Below are positions 28,110-36,251 of a DNA stretch of 64,000 bases, piece by piece (the stretch's first letter is position 1; each line of letters starts with the position of its first letter). The stretch comes from an uncultured Clostridium sp. (lineage in GTDB: Bacteria; Bacillota; Clostridia; TANB77; CAG-508). Position numbers and translations under genes: made by a program. Location: NCBI GenBank assembly GCA_947647595.1, contig CANSKZ010000003.1, positions 1-64,000 on the forward strand, given 5' to 3'. The notes beneath the pieces were generated by a model, which did no database searches, was not told the DNA's origin, and was given only the letters and a program-made list of their open reading frames with translations.

Positions 28110-28685
28110 ATGAAAATTATTCTAGCATCAACCTCGCCTAGAAGAAAAGATATGATGGATTTAGCTAAAATTAACTATGAAGTAATGCCTAGTGATTTCG
28201 ATGAAATCGTTGATAGCAATTTAAATAAGGAAGAACAATCTAAAGAAATTGCATATGGCAAAGCCAAAGACATTTTTGAACAAACACAAGGAGACAGAAC
28301 GATTATTGGTGCAGATACTCTAGTCATTCTTGGGGAAAAACAATTTGGTAAAGCCAAAACCAAAGAAGAAGCTATTCAAATGCTAAAAGAATTACAAGGG
28401 AAAACTCATTTTATTTATACAAGTTTAGCGATTTTAATTGAGAATCAAGGAAAATATAAAGAATATAAAGAACTTCACAAAGTGAAAATATTTGTCAAAG
28501 AGATGACTGATGAAGAAATTGAAAATTATGTGGATTCTGAAAAACCTTTTTATTGTGCAGGAGCCTATGCAATACAAGGATTTTTTACTGTTTTTATTGA
28601 CAAAATAGAAGGAGATTATCCAACTGCCTTAGGATTTCCAATTCATCGAGTGTATAGCATTTTGAAAGAAAATAAAATTTTATGA
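28110..28685 (+). CDS. maf: Maf-family nucleotide pyrophosphatase
   Basis: 191 residues. Maf proteins hydrolyse non-canonical or modified nucleoside triphosphates (dTTP/UTP/m5UTP type) and are linked to septum control. Family signature ILASTSPRRKDMM at the start, then ADTLVIL, KFYTSLA-like ThxYTSLAI and YAIQGFFTVFIDKIEGDY. The start is the ATG behind AAAGGAGA; the upstream in-frame codons fall in the cassette C terminator. Confidence 0.93.
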   Translation: MKIILASTSPRRKDMMDLAKINYEVMPSDFDEIVDSNLNKEEQSKEIAYGKAKDIFEQTQGDRTIIGADTLVILGEKQFGKAKTKEEAIQMLKELQGKTHFIYTSLAILIENQGKYKEYKELHKVKIFVKEMTDEEIENYVDSEKPFYCAGAYAIQGFFTVFIDKIEGDYPTALGFPIHRVYSILKENKIL

Positions 28686-28748
28686 TTATGAAATGTGTGA
28701 ATATTTTTTTACAAGATTGGAATACTACAGCAAAAGGAGTGTTCACAT

Positions 28749-29525
28749 ATGGAAGAAACGAAAAAAAGGACTGATATTTGGTCAATTTGTATCTATTTGA
28801 TTTTGTATAGTATAGCTGGATTTATCATTGAAACAGTATTTGGAGTTTTTACAAAAAGTGTTGTTGAAAGTCGAAAAAGCTTTTTGTATGGACCATTTTG
28901 TGCGATTTATGGAATTGGGGCAATTGCTATGATTTTGGTTCTGAAAAATCAAAAAAGTGCGTGGAAATTGTTTATTGGTGGAGCTATTATTGGGGCGATT
29001 GTAGAATATGGAATGAGTTTTTTTTGTGAAAGATTTTTTGGTGTCAAATGGTGGGATTATTCTAACATGTGGTTAAATATTCATGGAAGAACATGTCTTT
29101 TCTATGGTGTTTCATGGGGACTTTTAGCCATTATCTTAATCAAATTTGTGAATCCAAAGATAGATGAATGGATTGAAACCTTAAAACAAAAAAAGAATAT
29201 TTTTAAAGTAGCAACTATTTTATTAGTCGCATTTTTTACTGTCGATGCAGCCATTACAGGATATGCTTTAAAAGTATTTTACTATCGCATTTCCACAGAA
29301 AATAATTTGAATCTTCAAGATAAAAACAATATTCAAAACAAATACGCTCAAATTCAAACAAATTCAAATTTTATAGGCTTTATTAATGAATATTACACCA
29401 ATGAAAAAATGCTAAAAACTTATCCAAATCTAATGATAGAAGAAAAAGATAAAAATACAGTTTATGTAGAAAATCTAGTCGATGGAATCGAATCGTATTA
29501 TTATCGATTAGGAGAGGCGTTTTAG
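28749..29525 (+). CDS. Putative ABC transporter permease (CmpB-like, PF06541-type)
   Basis: 258 residues with five or six TM helices. The pattern IIETVFG, RGxxYGPFCxIYGxGA-like SFLYGPFCAIYGIGAIAM, and WWDYSNMWLNIHGRTCLFYG matches the Firmicutes family annotated as ABC-type membrane proteins of unknown substrate. The C-terminal 80 residues are soluble. No ATPase gene is adjacent. Function is unproven in the family. Confidence 0.8.
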   Translation: MEETKKRTDIWSICIYLILYSIAGFIIETVFGVFTKSVVESRKSFLYGPFCAIYGIGAIAMILVLKNQKSAWKLFIGGAIIGAIVEYGMSFFCERFFGVKWWDYSNMWLNIHGRTCLFYGVSWGLLAIILIKFVNPKIDEWIETLKQKKNIFKVATILLVAFFTVDAAITGYALKVFYYRISTENNLNLQDKNNIQNKYAQIQTNSNFIGFINEYYTNEKMLKTYPNLMIEEKDKNTVYVENLVDGIESYYYRLGEAF

Positions 29526-29553
29526 AATAGATTTTTACACATATTATACTAGG

Positions 29554-29590
29554 ATTCCGACATTTTGTTAACTTGACAAAATGTCGGAAT
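29554..29590. repeat. Perfect 15-base palindrome overlapping a promoter
   Basis: Arms ATTCCGACATTTTGT / ACAAAATGTCGGAAT with a 7-base spacer. No T tract follows, so it is not an obvious terminator. Its right arm overlaps TTGACA of promoter 29573-29601, as an operator would. Confidence 0.8.
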
Positions 29591-29601
29591 TATGCTATAA
29601 C
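29573..29601 (+). promoter_or_regulatory. Promoter of trmL inside a palindrome
   Basis: TTGACA, 17 bases, TATAAC, 25 bases before the trmL ATG. The -35 lies at the loop and right arm of the palindrome 29554-29590. Confidence 0.75.
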
Positions 29602-29625
29602 AAACAAATCGAAAGGAAAAAAATC

Positions 29626-30120
29626 ATGAAATTAAATATTGTTTTAGTAGAACCAGAAATACCACAAAATACAGGAAATATTGCCAGAACGTGTGCGGCA
29701 CTTGGTGCTAAGCTTCATTTAGTGTATCCATTAGGTTTTTCGATTTCTGAAAAACAAGTCAAAAGAGCAGGACTTGATTATTGGGACAAACTTGAGATGG
29801 AAGAACACTTAAATTTTGAAGCTTTTTTAGAAAAATACAAACCAGAAGAAAGAAATATGTTTTTTGTTACCACAAAAGGCAAACAAGTTTATTCAGATTT
29901 TGACTATTCACAAATGGACGAAATTTTTATTCTTTTTGGAAAAGAAACCAAAGGACTTCCAGAACATATTTTACAAAAATATCTTGAAAAAACAATTCGA
30001 ATTCCAATGCGACCAGATTTACGCTCACTTAATTTATCCAATTCAGTTGCTATTCTAGCATATGATATTTTTAGGCAAGTAAAATTTGATGGGTTAGAAG
30101 AAATCAGTCCGTATTTTTGA
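29626..30120 (+). CDS. trmL: tRNA (cytidine/uridine-34-2'-O)-methyltransferase TrmL
   Basis: 164 residues, SPOUT family, the usual TrmL size. It methylates the wobble ribose of tRNA-Leu isoacceptors. Motifs: VLVEPEIPQNTGNIARTCAA, FGKETKGLPE and the knot IRIPMRPDLRSLNLSNSVAI. The start is the ATG after GAAAGGAAAA; the longer upstream frame runs through the promoter. Confidence 0.94.
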   Translation: MKLNIVLVEPEIPQNTGNIARTCAALGAKLHLVYPLGFSISEKQVKRAGLDYWDKLEMEEHLNFEAFLEKYKPEERNMFFVTTKGKQVYSDFDYSQMDEIFILFGKETKGLPEHILQKYLEKTIRIPMRPDLRSLNLSNSVAILAYDIFRQVKFDGLEEISPYF

Positions 30121-30182
30121 TTTTTCTCATTGATTTTTTATTTCATATAGGATAAAATAAACAAAACGAAGGAGGGATGAAT

Positions 30183-30962
30183 TTGAAAAAAATAATTAGT
30201 TTTCTAGGATTGATTGTGTTATTGCTTTTTGCTTTAACAGGCTGTTCTGAAAAAGAAACAGCGAACGATGTAGCTAACAAGATTTCTAATCAAGCAACCA
30301 GTAATACAACCAAAAAAAGTTCAAAGGAGGATTCAAAAGTGAATGTAAATTATACTGAAGCAGCAACGAAACAAATGGCTGCACCAATAGCAGGAGAAAC
30401 CGTAGCAATACTTCATATTAAAAATTATGGTGATGTAAAAGTAAAGTTTTTTAAAGAAGTTGCACCAAAAGCGGTAGAAAATTTTGTAACACATGCCAAA
30501 GAAGGATATTATAATGGTGTTACTTTCCACAGAGTTATCAATGAATTTATGATTCAAGGTGGTGATCCACAAGGTACTGGAATGGGTGGAGAAAGTATTT
30601 GGGGAAAGGATTTTGAAGAAGAATTATCGCCAGAGTTAGTTCCTTATCGAGGTTCTTTGTGTATGGCAAGTCGTGGCTTGCAAAATAGTCCAAGTTTGGG
30701 AAGTCAATTTTTTATTACACAAGCCAATTATAACACGCAAATGGAAGCTTATATGAAACAAGGTGGTTATCCAACTGAATTGTTAGAACAATATAAAACA
30801 TATGGTGGCTATTTAAGCTTATATCAGCAATATACTGTTTTCGGACAAGTATACGAAGGCATGGAAATTGTAGATAAAATTGCTACTGTTGAAACAGACA
30901 CAAATGACAAACCAATGGAAGATGTTGTCATTGAAAGTATTGAAGTATCTACATTTGAATAA
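30183..30962 (+). CDS. Lipoprotein peptidyl-prolyl cis-trans isomerase (cyclophilin)
   Basis: 259 residues. Signal peptide with lipobox LTGC (Cys about residue 21-23), a Ser/Thr/Lys linker, and a cyclophilin domain from about 75: TFHRVINEFMIQGGDP, CMASRGLQNSPSLGSQFFIT. The catalytic Arg in FHRV is present. Acts on extracytoplasmic protein folding, anchored in the outer face of the membrane after LspA processing. TTG start is preferred because GGAGG is 7 bases upstream; the ATG at 30177 is only a base or two from it. Confidence 0.93.
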   Translation: MKKIISFLGLIVLLLFALTGCSEKETANDVANKISNQATSNTTKKSSKEDSKVNVNYTEAATKQMAAPIAGETVAILHIKNYGDVKVKFFKEVAPKAVENFVTHAKEGYYNGVTFHRVINEFMIQGGDPQGTGMGGESIWGKDFEEELSPELVPYRGSLCMASRGLQNSPSLGSQFFITQANYNTQMEAYMKQGGYPTELLEQYKTYGGYLSLYQQYTVFGQVYEGMEIVDKIATVETDTNDKPMEDVVIESIEVSTFE

Positions 30963-31147
30963 AAAATAAAAACATTTTTTACCAGTGCAAGAATGACTAC
31001 AACAAAGATATGAGATAAGATTTAATTGGTTCTGAGATTAACGCAAATGGTCAATTGTTTTACACTTAAACAATTAAAGGAGACCTAGAAAATATTTATC
31101 AAATGGCAAAAGAAAATCGAGATAAGAATGAGCAAAAACAAAGAGAA
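30963..31147 (+). pseudogene. Gene remnant
   Basis: Unassigned 185 bases after the cyclophilin. One frame reads IGSEINANGQLFYT, a TAA stop, then TIKGDLENIYQMAKENRDKN and ends at 31147-31149; this looks like a broken coding sequence without a start. It holds no CGG. Nothing else is visible. Confidence 0.3.
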
Positions 31148-31195
31148 TAAAGCAAAAGCCGAACATCGTGTAAGACACGTTTGCTCGGTTTTGTT
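31148..31195 (-). terminator. Terminator of cassette D
   Basis: On the minus strand CCGAGCAAACGTGT pairs with ACACGATGTTCGG and a T-rich tail follows. Confidence 0.75.
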
Positions 31196-31202
31196 TTGCA
31201 AA

Positions 31203-31646
31203 TCAAACTTCAGTAAAGTCGCTCGGAACTTCTGCATCAGCTTTGTTTCTAAACCAATCGTCCTTACTTTCTAGATAGAAAAGAACGTGATAGTCAGGAA
31301 ACAGAGAACTTCTATTTTGCTCTTGCCCGTAGGCGTAGTTTGTCGCGCCTGACGTATGGTGCAACTTATGCAGGACGTATCCTCTGGGGATATGTACCTT
31401 TTTTGGCTTGAAGATTTTTTTGTCATAAAGATAAATTGGGGTGTAACCGGAATCTCTTATGTGAGCGAAGTCTTTCTCACTGAAATCATTGAGGTCTAAG
31501 AACTGCTCCAATGCCTCAGCTGATTTTTTTAAATCGGCATCAATGACTTTTTGTTTCTTTAGCCGAAGGTACTTTTTGGTAGCAATTACTGCACCTACTC
31601 CACTGAATAAGATGCCCAACAGTTTAAAAGTTTTTTTTGCATTCAT
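31203..31646 (-). CDS. Orphan cassette D: hypothetical membrane-associated protein
   Basis: 147 residues, not recognised. N-terminal hydrophobic segment (about 6-25, TFKLLGILFSGVGAVIAT), a basic stretch, then a soluble domain with HIPRGYVLHKLHHTSGATNY and FPDYHVLFYLESKDDW. Base composition is clearly less AT-rich than its surroundings, a sign of transfer. Start chosen at the ATG behind AAGGAGG; the upstream ATG lies in the leader. The in-frame CGG at 31563-31565 (codon 28) must be Arg; a +1 step would read GGC TAA. Confidence 0.7.
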   Translation of the reverse strand: MNAKKTFKLLGILFSGVGAVIATKKYLRLKKQKVIDADLKKSAEALEQFLDLNDFSEKDFAHIRDSGYTPIYLYDKKIFKPKKVHIPRGYVLHKLHHTSGATNYAYGQEQNRSSLFPDYHVLFYLESKDDWFRNKADAEVPSDFTEV

Positions 31647-31674
31647 AATTTTTCCTCCTTTTTTTGTTGAATGC

Positions 31675-31711
31675 AACAAAGAATCGGAGGCTAACTCTCC
31701 AATTCTTTGTT
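31675..31711 (-). promoter_or_regulatory. Leader hairpin of cassette D
   Basis: Arms AACAAAGAATCGGAG / CTCCAATTCTTTGTT with one mismatch, between promoter and start codon. Confidence 0.6.
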
Positions 31712-31743
31712 ATTGAAGAGTTATGCAACTTCTTTATAATTAT

Positions 31744-31772
31744 ATTTTAGCACAATTTACATAAAATGTCAA
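31744..31772 (-). promoter_or_regulatory. Promoter of cassette D, shared spacer motif
   Basis: TTGACA, 17 bases, TAAAAT. The spacer matches that of cassette A over its first 16 bases. Confidence 0.82.
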
Positions 31773-31817
31773 ATAAAATTAGATTTGTAGTTAAACTGAA
31801 AAAAATAATGTAGGGAC

Positions 31818-31846
31818 TTTACTTTTTTGCAAAAATGTGATATAAT
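31818..31846 (+). promoter_or_regulatory. Promoter of cassette E
   Basis: TTTACT, 17 bases ending ATGTGA, TATAAT. Confidence 0.75.
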
Positions 31847-31880
31847 ATAATTATAAAAAACCGAATGGAGGTAGTATATT

Positions 31881-32288
31881 ATGAAAGAAGCACGGAAACT
31901 TTTAGGATTCTTTTTGTTTTGTAGCTTAATATGGGGAGTTATCTCAATGGAGATGATGTCATTAAAAATTTTTAAAACTGCTATGAATTTATTCGTTTTA
32001 AATGATAATGCTCAGTTTTATAATGAGCAACCAGTAAAAACGGATGAAATGACGAGCAGTTACGAAAAAAATCAAAAAGAACGGCAGTTGCTATATAATT
32101 CTGAAGATAAGGTTGTCAGGATTTATAGTAATAGCCATGTAATTATCAAAATGATTGGTTTTGTAATTGCTGTTGTCTTTTTGGGACTTGTTCCCATTTC
32201 AGCGGTTCTTTATCTTGTGAAGAAAAAGCAAATCAAAGATAAAAAAGCTCAGCTGAGAAAGAGGATAAGGAAAGCAGTGGAAGGATGA
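31881..32288 (+). CDS. Orphan cassette E: two-TM membrane protein, hypothetical
   Basis: 135 residues, not recognised. TM helices at about 8-30 and 88-112 bracket a polar loop (NEQPVKTDEMTSSYEKNQKE), and the tail is strongly basic (KKKQIKDKKAQLRKRIRK). RBS TGGAGG. Two in-frame CGG codons, 31893-31895 (codon 5) and 32082-32084 (codon 68), must be Arg; a +1 step at the first would stop after three codons. Own promoter and terminator, inserted just before the sigG leader. Confidence 0.68.
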   Translation: MKEARKLLGFFLFCSLIWGVISMEMMSLKIFKTAMNLFVLNDNAQFYNEQPVKTDEMTSSYEKNQKERQLLYNSEDKVVRIYSNSHVIIKMIGFVIAVVFLGLVPISAVLYLVKKKQIKDKKAQLRKRIRKAVEG

Positions 32289-32296
32289 AAAGTTTA

Positions 32297-32330
32297 CTGG
32301 TCCCTTTTGGGACCGGTGTTTTTCTTTTTA
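32297..32330 (+). terminator. Terminator of cassette E
   Basis: Stem GGTCCC / GGGACC with TTTT loop and T-rich tail. Confidence 0.9.
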
Positions 32331-32339
32331 TGTATAAAA

Positions 32340-32450
32340 CCCCCTAATTTTGGAAATAATTAAGTTATCTTTAAAAATTTTACGAATTTTTAAAGATAAC
32401 TAGAAATTAAATTTATTTTAATTTTTACTTATTTACCAAAAGGGGGTTTT
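32340..32450 (+). promoter_or_regulatory. sigG leader: nested stems sequestering the ribosome site
   Basis: A perfect inner stem (17-base arms 32363-32379 and 32385-32401, AGTTATCTTTAAAAATT and its complement) lies within an outer pairing in which CCCCC (32340-32344) can pair with the GGGGG ribosome site (32442-32446) and nearby TTTTGG with CCAAAA. In B. subtilis translation of sigG is also held down by its leader; here the design is inferred from sequence only. Confidence 0.6.
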
Positions 32451-32454
32451 CAGT

Positions 32455-33229
32455 TTGATTAACAAAGTTGAAATCAGTAATGTGAACACCTCTAAATTAA
32501 AAGTATTAACAAATGCGGAAAATAAAGAATTATTTAAACAAATGAACGAAGGAGACGAGACAGCAAGGGAGAAAATAATACAAGGAAATTTAAGATTAGT
32601 ATTAAGTGTCATTCAAAGATTTGGAGGACGTCGGAGAAAATTCTGACGATTTATTTCAAGTAGGATGTGTTGGTCTTATCAAAGCAATTGATAATTTTGA
32701 TATTACATTAGACATTCAATTAAGTACCTATGCAGTACCTATGATTATTGGGGAGATTCGTAGATATTTGCGCGATAATAATATGGTGAGAGTGAGTAGG
32801 TCGATTCGTGATTTAGCGTATAAAGTGTTACAGGCAAAAGAGAAAATTATGAAGGAAACTGGCAAAGAGCCCAATATTGATGAAATTGCCAAAGAATTGC
32901 AAGTGGAAAGAGAAGATATTGTCATGAGTTTGGATGCGATTCAAGATCCTGTTTCTTTGCAAGAACCTGTTTATAATGACGGAAGTGATAGCATTTACAT
33001 TATGGATCAAGTCAAAGATAAGAAAAATACAGATGAAATGTGGGCGGAAAATATCACCATTTCAGAAGCAATGAAAAAGTTGAATGAAAAGGAACAGATG
33101 ATTATTAATAAACGATTTTTTGCAGGAAGAACGCAAATGGAAGTAGCAGAGGAAATTGGAATTTCGCAAGCGCAAGTTTCGCGTTTGGAAAAAACAGCAA
33201 TTGATCATATGCGTAGATTGTATAAATAA
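32455..33229 (+). CDS. sigG: Forespore sigma factor SigG, with one CGG +1 recoding site
   Basis: 257 residues. SigG directs late forespore transcription (SASP genes and others). N-terminus NKVEISNVNTSKLKVLTNAE and RLVLSVIQRFGGRGENSDDL match SigG over SigF; regions 2, 3 and 4 follow (YAVPMIIGEIRRYLRDNN, EEIGISQAQVSRLEKTAI). The TTG start lies 8 bases after GGGGG. The unshifted frame ends FGGRRRKF at 32646; skipping C at 32632 gives FGGR-GENSDDLFQVG, the invariant region 2.1/2.2 junction. Located with spoIVF-like genes and a PRC-barrel gene. Confidence 0.95.
32632..32634 (+). other. CGG +1 recoding site 8 (sigG codon 60)
   Basis: In-frame CGG after CGT, then A. Skipping C gives R-GENSDDL; unshifted frame ends at 32646. 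A GGAGG lies 4 bases upstream here, but not at the other sites. Confidence 0.92.
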
Positions 33230-33290
33230 ACATAGTCGTTAGCGAGGAACGAGTGTTACGGATATCTTAACTTCATTGAAAAAATATCAT

Positions 33291-33527
33291 CTAGAAATCA
33301 ACGAGAATGATGTCGTCTCCAATGCAAGTGATATTTTCCCAAGGAATGACAATATCGTTTCCAGTTGAAAAAAGATTGAAAAATTTTGTGTTTCCAGGTA
33401 CGATAATGGATGTAATCGTGCCTGTTTTTAAATCAGCGGTAACGTCTTGCACATAGCCAAGACGTTTGCCGTTTTTTATATTGATAACTTCTTTATGTTT
33501 AAAATCAAGACCTTTTTCGTAATTCAT
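33291..33527 (-). CDS. YlmC/YmxH-type PRC-barrel sporulation protein
   Basis: 78 residues: a single PRC-barrel domain (KHKEVINIKNGKRLGYVQDV, IIVPGNTKFF, DIVIPWENITCIGDDIILVD). Members are small sporulation-associated proteins near sigE/sigG genes in Bacilli and Clostridia, molecular role unknown. The start is the second ATG, five bases after GGAGG; the first ATG precedes that ribosome site. Confidence 0.88.
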   Translation of the reverse strand: MNYEKGLDFKHKEVINIKNGKRLGYVQDVTADLKTGTITSIIVPGNTKFFNLFSTGNDIVIPWENITCIGDDIILVDF

Positions 33528-33647
33528 AGAATCCTCCATTTTTTAAGTATATGAAAATAGGAGAGAATTTATGAAAAATAAGAAAAGTATAAATTTCTAA
33601 AATTTGGAAAAAATAACCAAGATTTAATTTGAATTTTAGGAGGAAAT

Positions 33648-33974
33648 ATGCAGTTAAGTAAAATGAAAAATATTATTGTTTTAAAAGGAATGTCTTCCAA
33701 TGTTGTGGAAGAGGCAATTGTGGTCTTGAAACCGAATGTTAAATTGAAACAAAGTGAATATAATATGAAAAGAAAAGGAAGTTCCAATGATAAAAATAAA
33801 AAGATGATTGTTACAAAAGAAGCGGAAAACACAATTAATGACTATGTAAAAAAGTTACAAAGAGAATCTAAAATAAAGGAAAATGATACCTTAAAAATGA
33901 AATATAAATTTTTACAAATTTGCAATATAGCTCTTATTTTAACAATCATAATAGCAACTTTAATTATGGGATAA
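33648..33974 (+). CDS. Tail-anchored small membrane protein, hypothetical
   Basis: 108 residues, not recognised. A basic N-terminal half (ALKPNVKLKQSEYNMKRKG-like), a Lys-rich coiled-coil-prone segment (NTINDYVKKLQRESKIKE) and one C-terminal TM helix (about 86-106, FLQICNIALILTIIIATLIM). RBS TAGGAGG. Its place between the PRC-barrel gene and the spoIVFA-like gene suggests, but does not prove, a sporulation role. Confidence 0.65.
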   Translation: MQLSKMKNIIVLKGMSSNVVEEAIVVLKPNVKLKQSEYNMKRKGSSNDKNKKMIVTKEAENTINDYVKKLQRESKIKENDTLKMKYKFLQICNIALILTIIIATLIMG

Positions 33975-34041
33975 AGAAAAAGGGACATAAAAATTTTTTT
34001 TGAGAATATAGTTTAATATACCAAAAGAGAGGTGAATATTT

Positions 34042-34926
34042 TTGGAAAGAATTTTAAGAGATGATGAAAAAATAAGACGAGCAGAGGAAATCTATTATCG
34101 AAGAAATCATAGAAATATTGCGCTAGGACAGGGAAAAGAGCCAAGAAGGCAGAAAACGTATTTGGGTAGCAAAATTATATTGGAAATGCTGATTTTATTG
34201 TTATTAGCGGTAACTGTTTTTGCTGTGAAAAATAAAGATTATATTTTTACCCAAGAATTTTTGAGTAATTGTGCGCGATATAATGTTAATTTAAGTGAAA
34301 AATTCGGCTTTATTTTGGCGTATTTTAAAGATGAGGAAAATCAGAGTGATGAAATTTTTGTCAATAGTGATGTTTCCAATTCAATAGAAAATGCTACACA
34401 GGAAAATGAAACACAAGAAAACGCAAATTTAGAAAATTTGAATCCAGAACAAAATTCGCAGGTAATAGAAGTGCCAGGAACAGAAGTACAGTCGAATTCT
34501 CAGCAAAGTGTTGTAACCGATGTGGCGTCTTTAAAGAGTTTGTATCATTTTAGTAAACCAATTGAAGCCATTGTAAGTTCTGGATTTGGAAGTAGAGAAT
34601 CGAAATATCAGAAAGTAACAGGAAATCATACTGGAATTGATTTAGCAGCTAATAAAGGAACTGCGATAAAAGCAGCCATGACAGGTGTTGTAACACAAGT
34701 ATCAAGTGAAGGAGATTATGGAAATCATTTGAGAATTACGAGGGAAAATGTTACGACTTTGTATGCACATTGCCAAGATATTTTTGTAACAGAAGGGCAA
34801 GAAATTGCGGAGGGACAAGAAATAGCAAGTGTAGGAAGTACAGGAAATAGTACAGGACCTCATTTGCATTTTGAAATTAGAATTGATAATGTACCAATTA
34901 ATCCAGCTGAAGTCATAGAATTTTAG
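34042..34926 (+). CDS. SpoIVFA-like M23/LytM-domain membrane protein
   Basis: 294 residues: basic N-terminus, one TM helix (about 43-60, ILEMLILLLLAVTVFAV), Asn/Glu-rich linker, and a C-terminal LytM domain (about 170-294) with HTGIDLA, LYAHC and GPHLHFEIR, so the zinc ligands are kept. It begins at TTG behind AGAGGTG. It lies 8 bases upstream of the M50 protease gene, the arrangement of spoIVFA-spoIVFB, where SpoIVFA anchors and inhibits the SigK-activating protease. An alternative is a SpoIIQ-like factor, but the neighbour argues for SpoIVFA. Confidence 0.8.
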   Translation: MERILRDDEKIRRAEEIYYRRNHRNIALGQGKEPRRQKTYLGSKIILEMLILLLLAVTVFAVKNKDYIFTQEFLSNCARYNVNLSEKFGFILAYFKDEENQSDEIFVNSDVSNSIENATQENETQENANLENLNPEQNSQVIEVPGTEVQSNSQQSVVTDVASLKSLYHFSKPIEAIVSSGFGSRESKYQKVTGNHTGIDLAANKGTAIKAAMTGVVTQVSSEGDYGNHLRITRENVTTLYAHCQDIFVTEGQEIAEGQEIASVGSTGNSTGPHLHFEIRIDNVPINPAEVIEF

Positions 34927-34934
34927 GAGGAGCC

Positions 34935-35553
34935 ATGAAAGTTGAAATCAATTTGAAAATTATTTTGTTGGGCATTTTGTTTTTTGTTTTGAAGCAATTG
35001 GATATTTATTTGCTATTTATTCTATTTATTACATTACATGAAATGGCACATTTGATAGTTGGAATGTGGGTTCGGATTGCGACCAAAAGTTTTAAAAATT
35101 AATCCGCTTGGTGTTTCGGTGGAATTTTATTTGTATCAATCTAGAAATAGTATTAAAAAAATAGCCACTTATTTTGCAGGACCATTCTTAAATTTCGTAG
35201 TAAGTGCGATTTTTATGTTTTTTCCTATGCAAGAAGATTTAAAAATTAAAATTGTGTACACTAATTTTTTGCTGGCTATATTTAATTTAATTCCTATTAT
35301 GCCATTAGATGGCGGAAAAATTTTAAAAGAGTTATTACTTAAAACACTTGGTAATAAAGAAGCAACAATTGTTATGAATCATTTGACACAAGTTATTTTG
35401 GTTTTGGTGACATTGGGGTATAGTGTTTGGATATTACAAATAAAAAATTTTGCCATTTTTTTATTGATTTTGTATTTGTGGTATTTGAAATATTTGGAAG
35501 ACCAGAAAGTGAAAACGATGCTGAAGGTGTATGAGGTGATTGAAAGAAGTTAA
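34935..35553 (+). CDS. SpoIVFB-like M50 intramembrane metalloprotease, with one CGG +1 recoding site
   Basis: 205 residues. In spore formers SpoIVFB cleaves pro-SigK in the mother-cell membrane. Zinc motif HEMAH (HExxH) at about 35-39, and NLIPIMPLDGG (the N-P-D-G motif) at about 114-124; four to six TM helices. The ATG at 34935 follows TAGGAGG. The unshifted frame stops at 35100-35102 soon after the first zinc motif; skipping C at 35073 gives GMWV-GLRPKVLKINPLGV and links both catalytic halves. Without recoding there is no functional protease. Confidence 0.9.
35073..35075 (+). other. CGG +1 recoding site 9 (spoIVFB-like codon 47)
   Basis: In-frame CGG after GTT, then A, eight codons after HExxH. 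Skipping C gives GLRPKVL; unshifted frame stops at 35102. Confidence 0.9.
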
Positions 35554-35642
35554 AGAAAAAATGCAAAACTACTTGCATTTTTTTTTATTTGTGATAAAAT
35601 AACCGAAAAGATGTTTGAATAAATGTTGCATAGGAGGAAAAA

Positions 35643-36239
35643 ATGTTTGCTTATATAAAAGGAAATTTAGTAGAAAAAATGAGTAATTATGTTGTTGTGG
35701 AAACAATGGGGATTGGGTATAAAATATTTATGTCAAAATCTGCGATTGGAAGGGCAGGAGAAATTGGAGAGATGGTCAAAATTTATACGCATTATCATGT
35801 TCGTGAAGATGAAATTAGTTTGTATGGATTTTTAAATCGTGAAGAATTGAAGATGTTTGAATTGTTGCTATCCGTTAGTGGAGTTGGTGCAAAATCGGCG
35901 ATTGCTATGCTTTCGAATATTAGTCCATCGGAGTTTGCCGTTAGTATTATCCAAAATGATATTACGAAATTAACCAAAGTTCCAGGAATTGGCAAAAAGA
36001 CAGCACAGCGAATTGTTTTAGAATTGAAAGATAAATTAAAAGCAGAACAAGAAATTGCTAAAACAGAAGAACCAGAAAATATCATAGAAGTAGATGAAAA
36101 CATTGATGAAGCGATTTTGGCATTGCAGATTTTGGGATACAATCGAAAGGAAATTGAAAAGGCGTTTGAAAAGTTTGATTATCAAACCATGTCAATTGAA
36201 GATATGATTCGAAATGGATTAAAATATTTGGCAAAATAG
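35643..36239 (+). CDS. ruvA: Holliday junction DNA helicase subunit RuvA
   Basis: 198 residues. RuvA binds Holliday junctions and loads RuvB. N-terminal OB fold (MFAYIKGNLVEKMSNYVVVE), paired HhH motifs (SVSGVGAKSAIAML, KVPGIGKKTAQRIVLELKDK) and the C-terminal UBA-like domain (AILALQILGYNRKEIEKAF). RBS AGGAGG. ruvB is not next to it; rarA follows 12 bases later. Confidence 0.96.
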   Translation: MFAYIKGNLVEKMSNYVVVETMGIGYKIFMSKSAIGRAGEIGEMVKIYTHYHVREDEISLYGFLNREELKMFELLLSVSGVGAKSAIAMLSNISPSEFAVSIIQNDITKLTKVPGIGKKTAQRIVLELKDKLKAEQEIAKTEEPENIIEVDENIDEAILALQILGYNRKEIEKAFEKFDYQTMSIEDMIRNGLKYLAK

Positions 36240-36251
36240 AAAGGAAAAATC

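Noticed and set aside
32621-32634. Shine-Dalgarno-stimulated programmed shift as in prfB
   Set aside because: GGAGG lies just upstream of the sigG site, but most other sites have no such element, so it is not a general feature.
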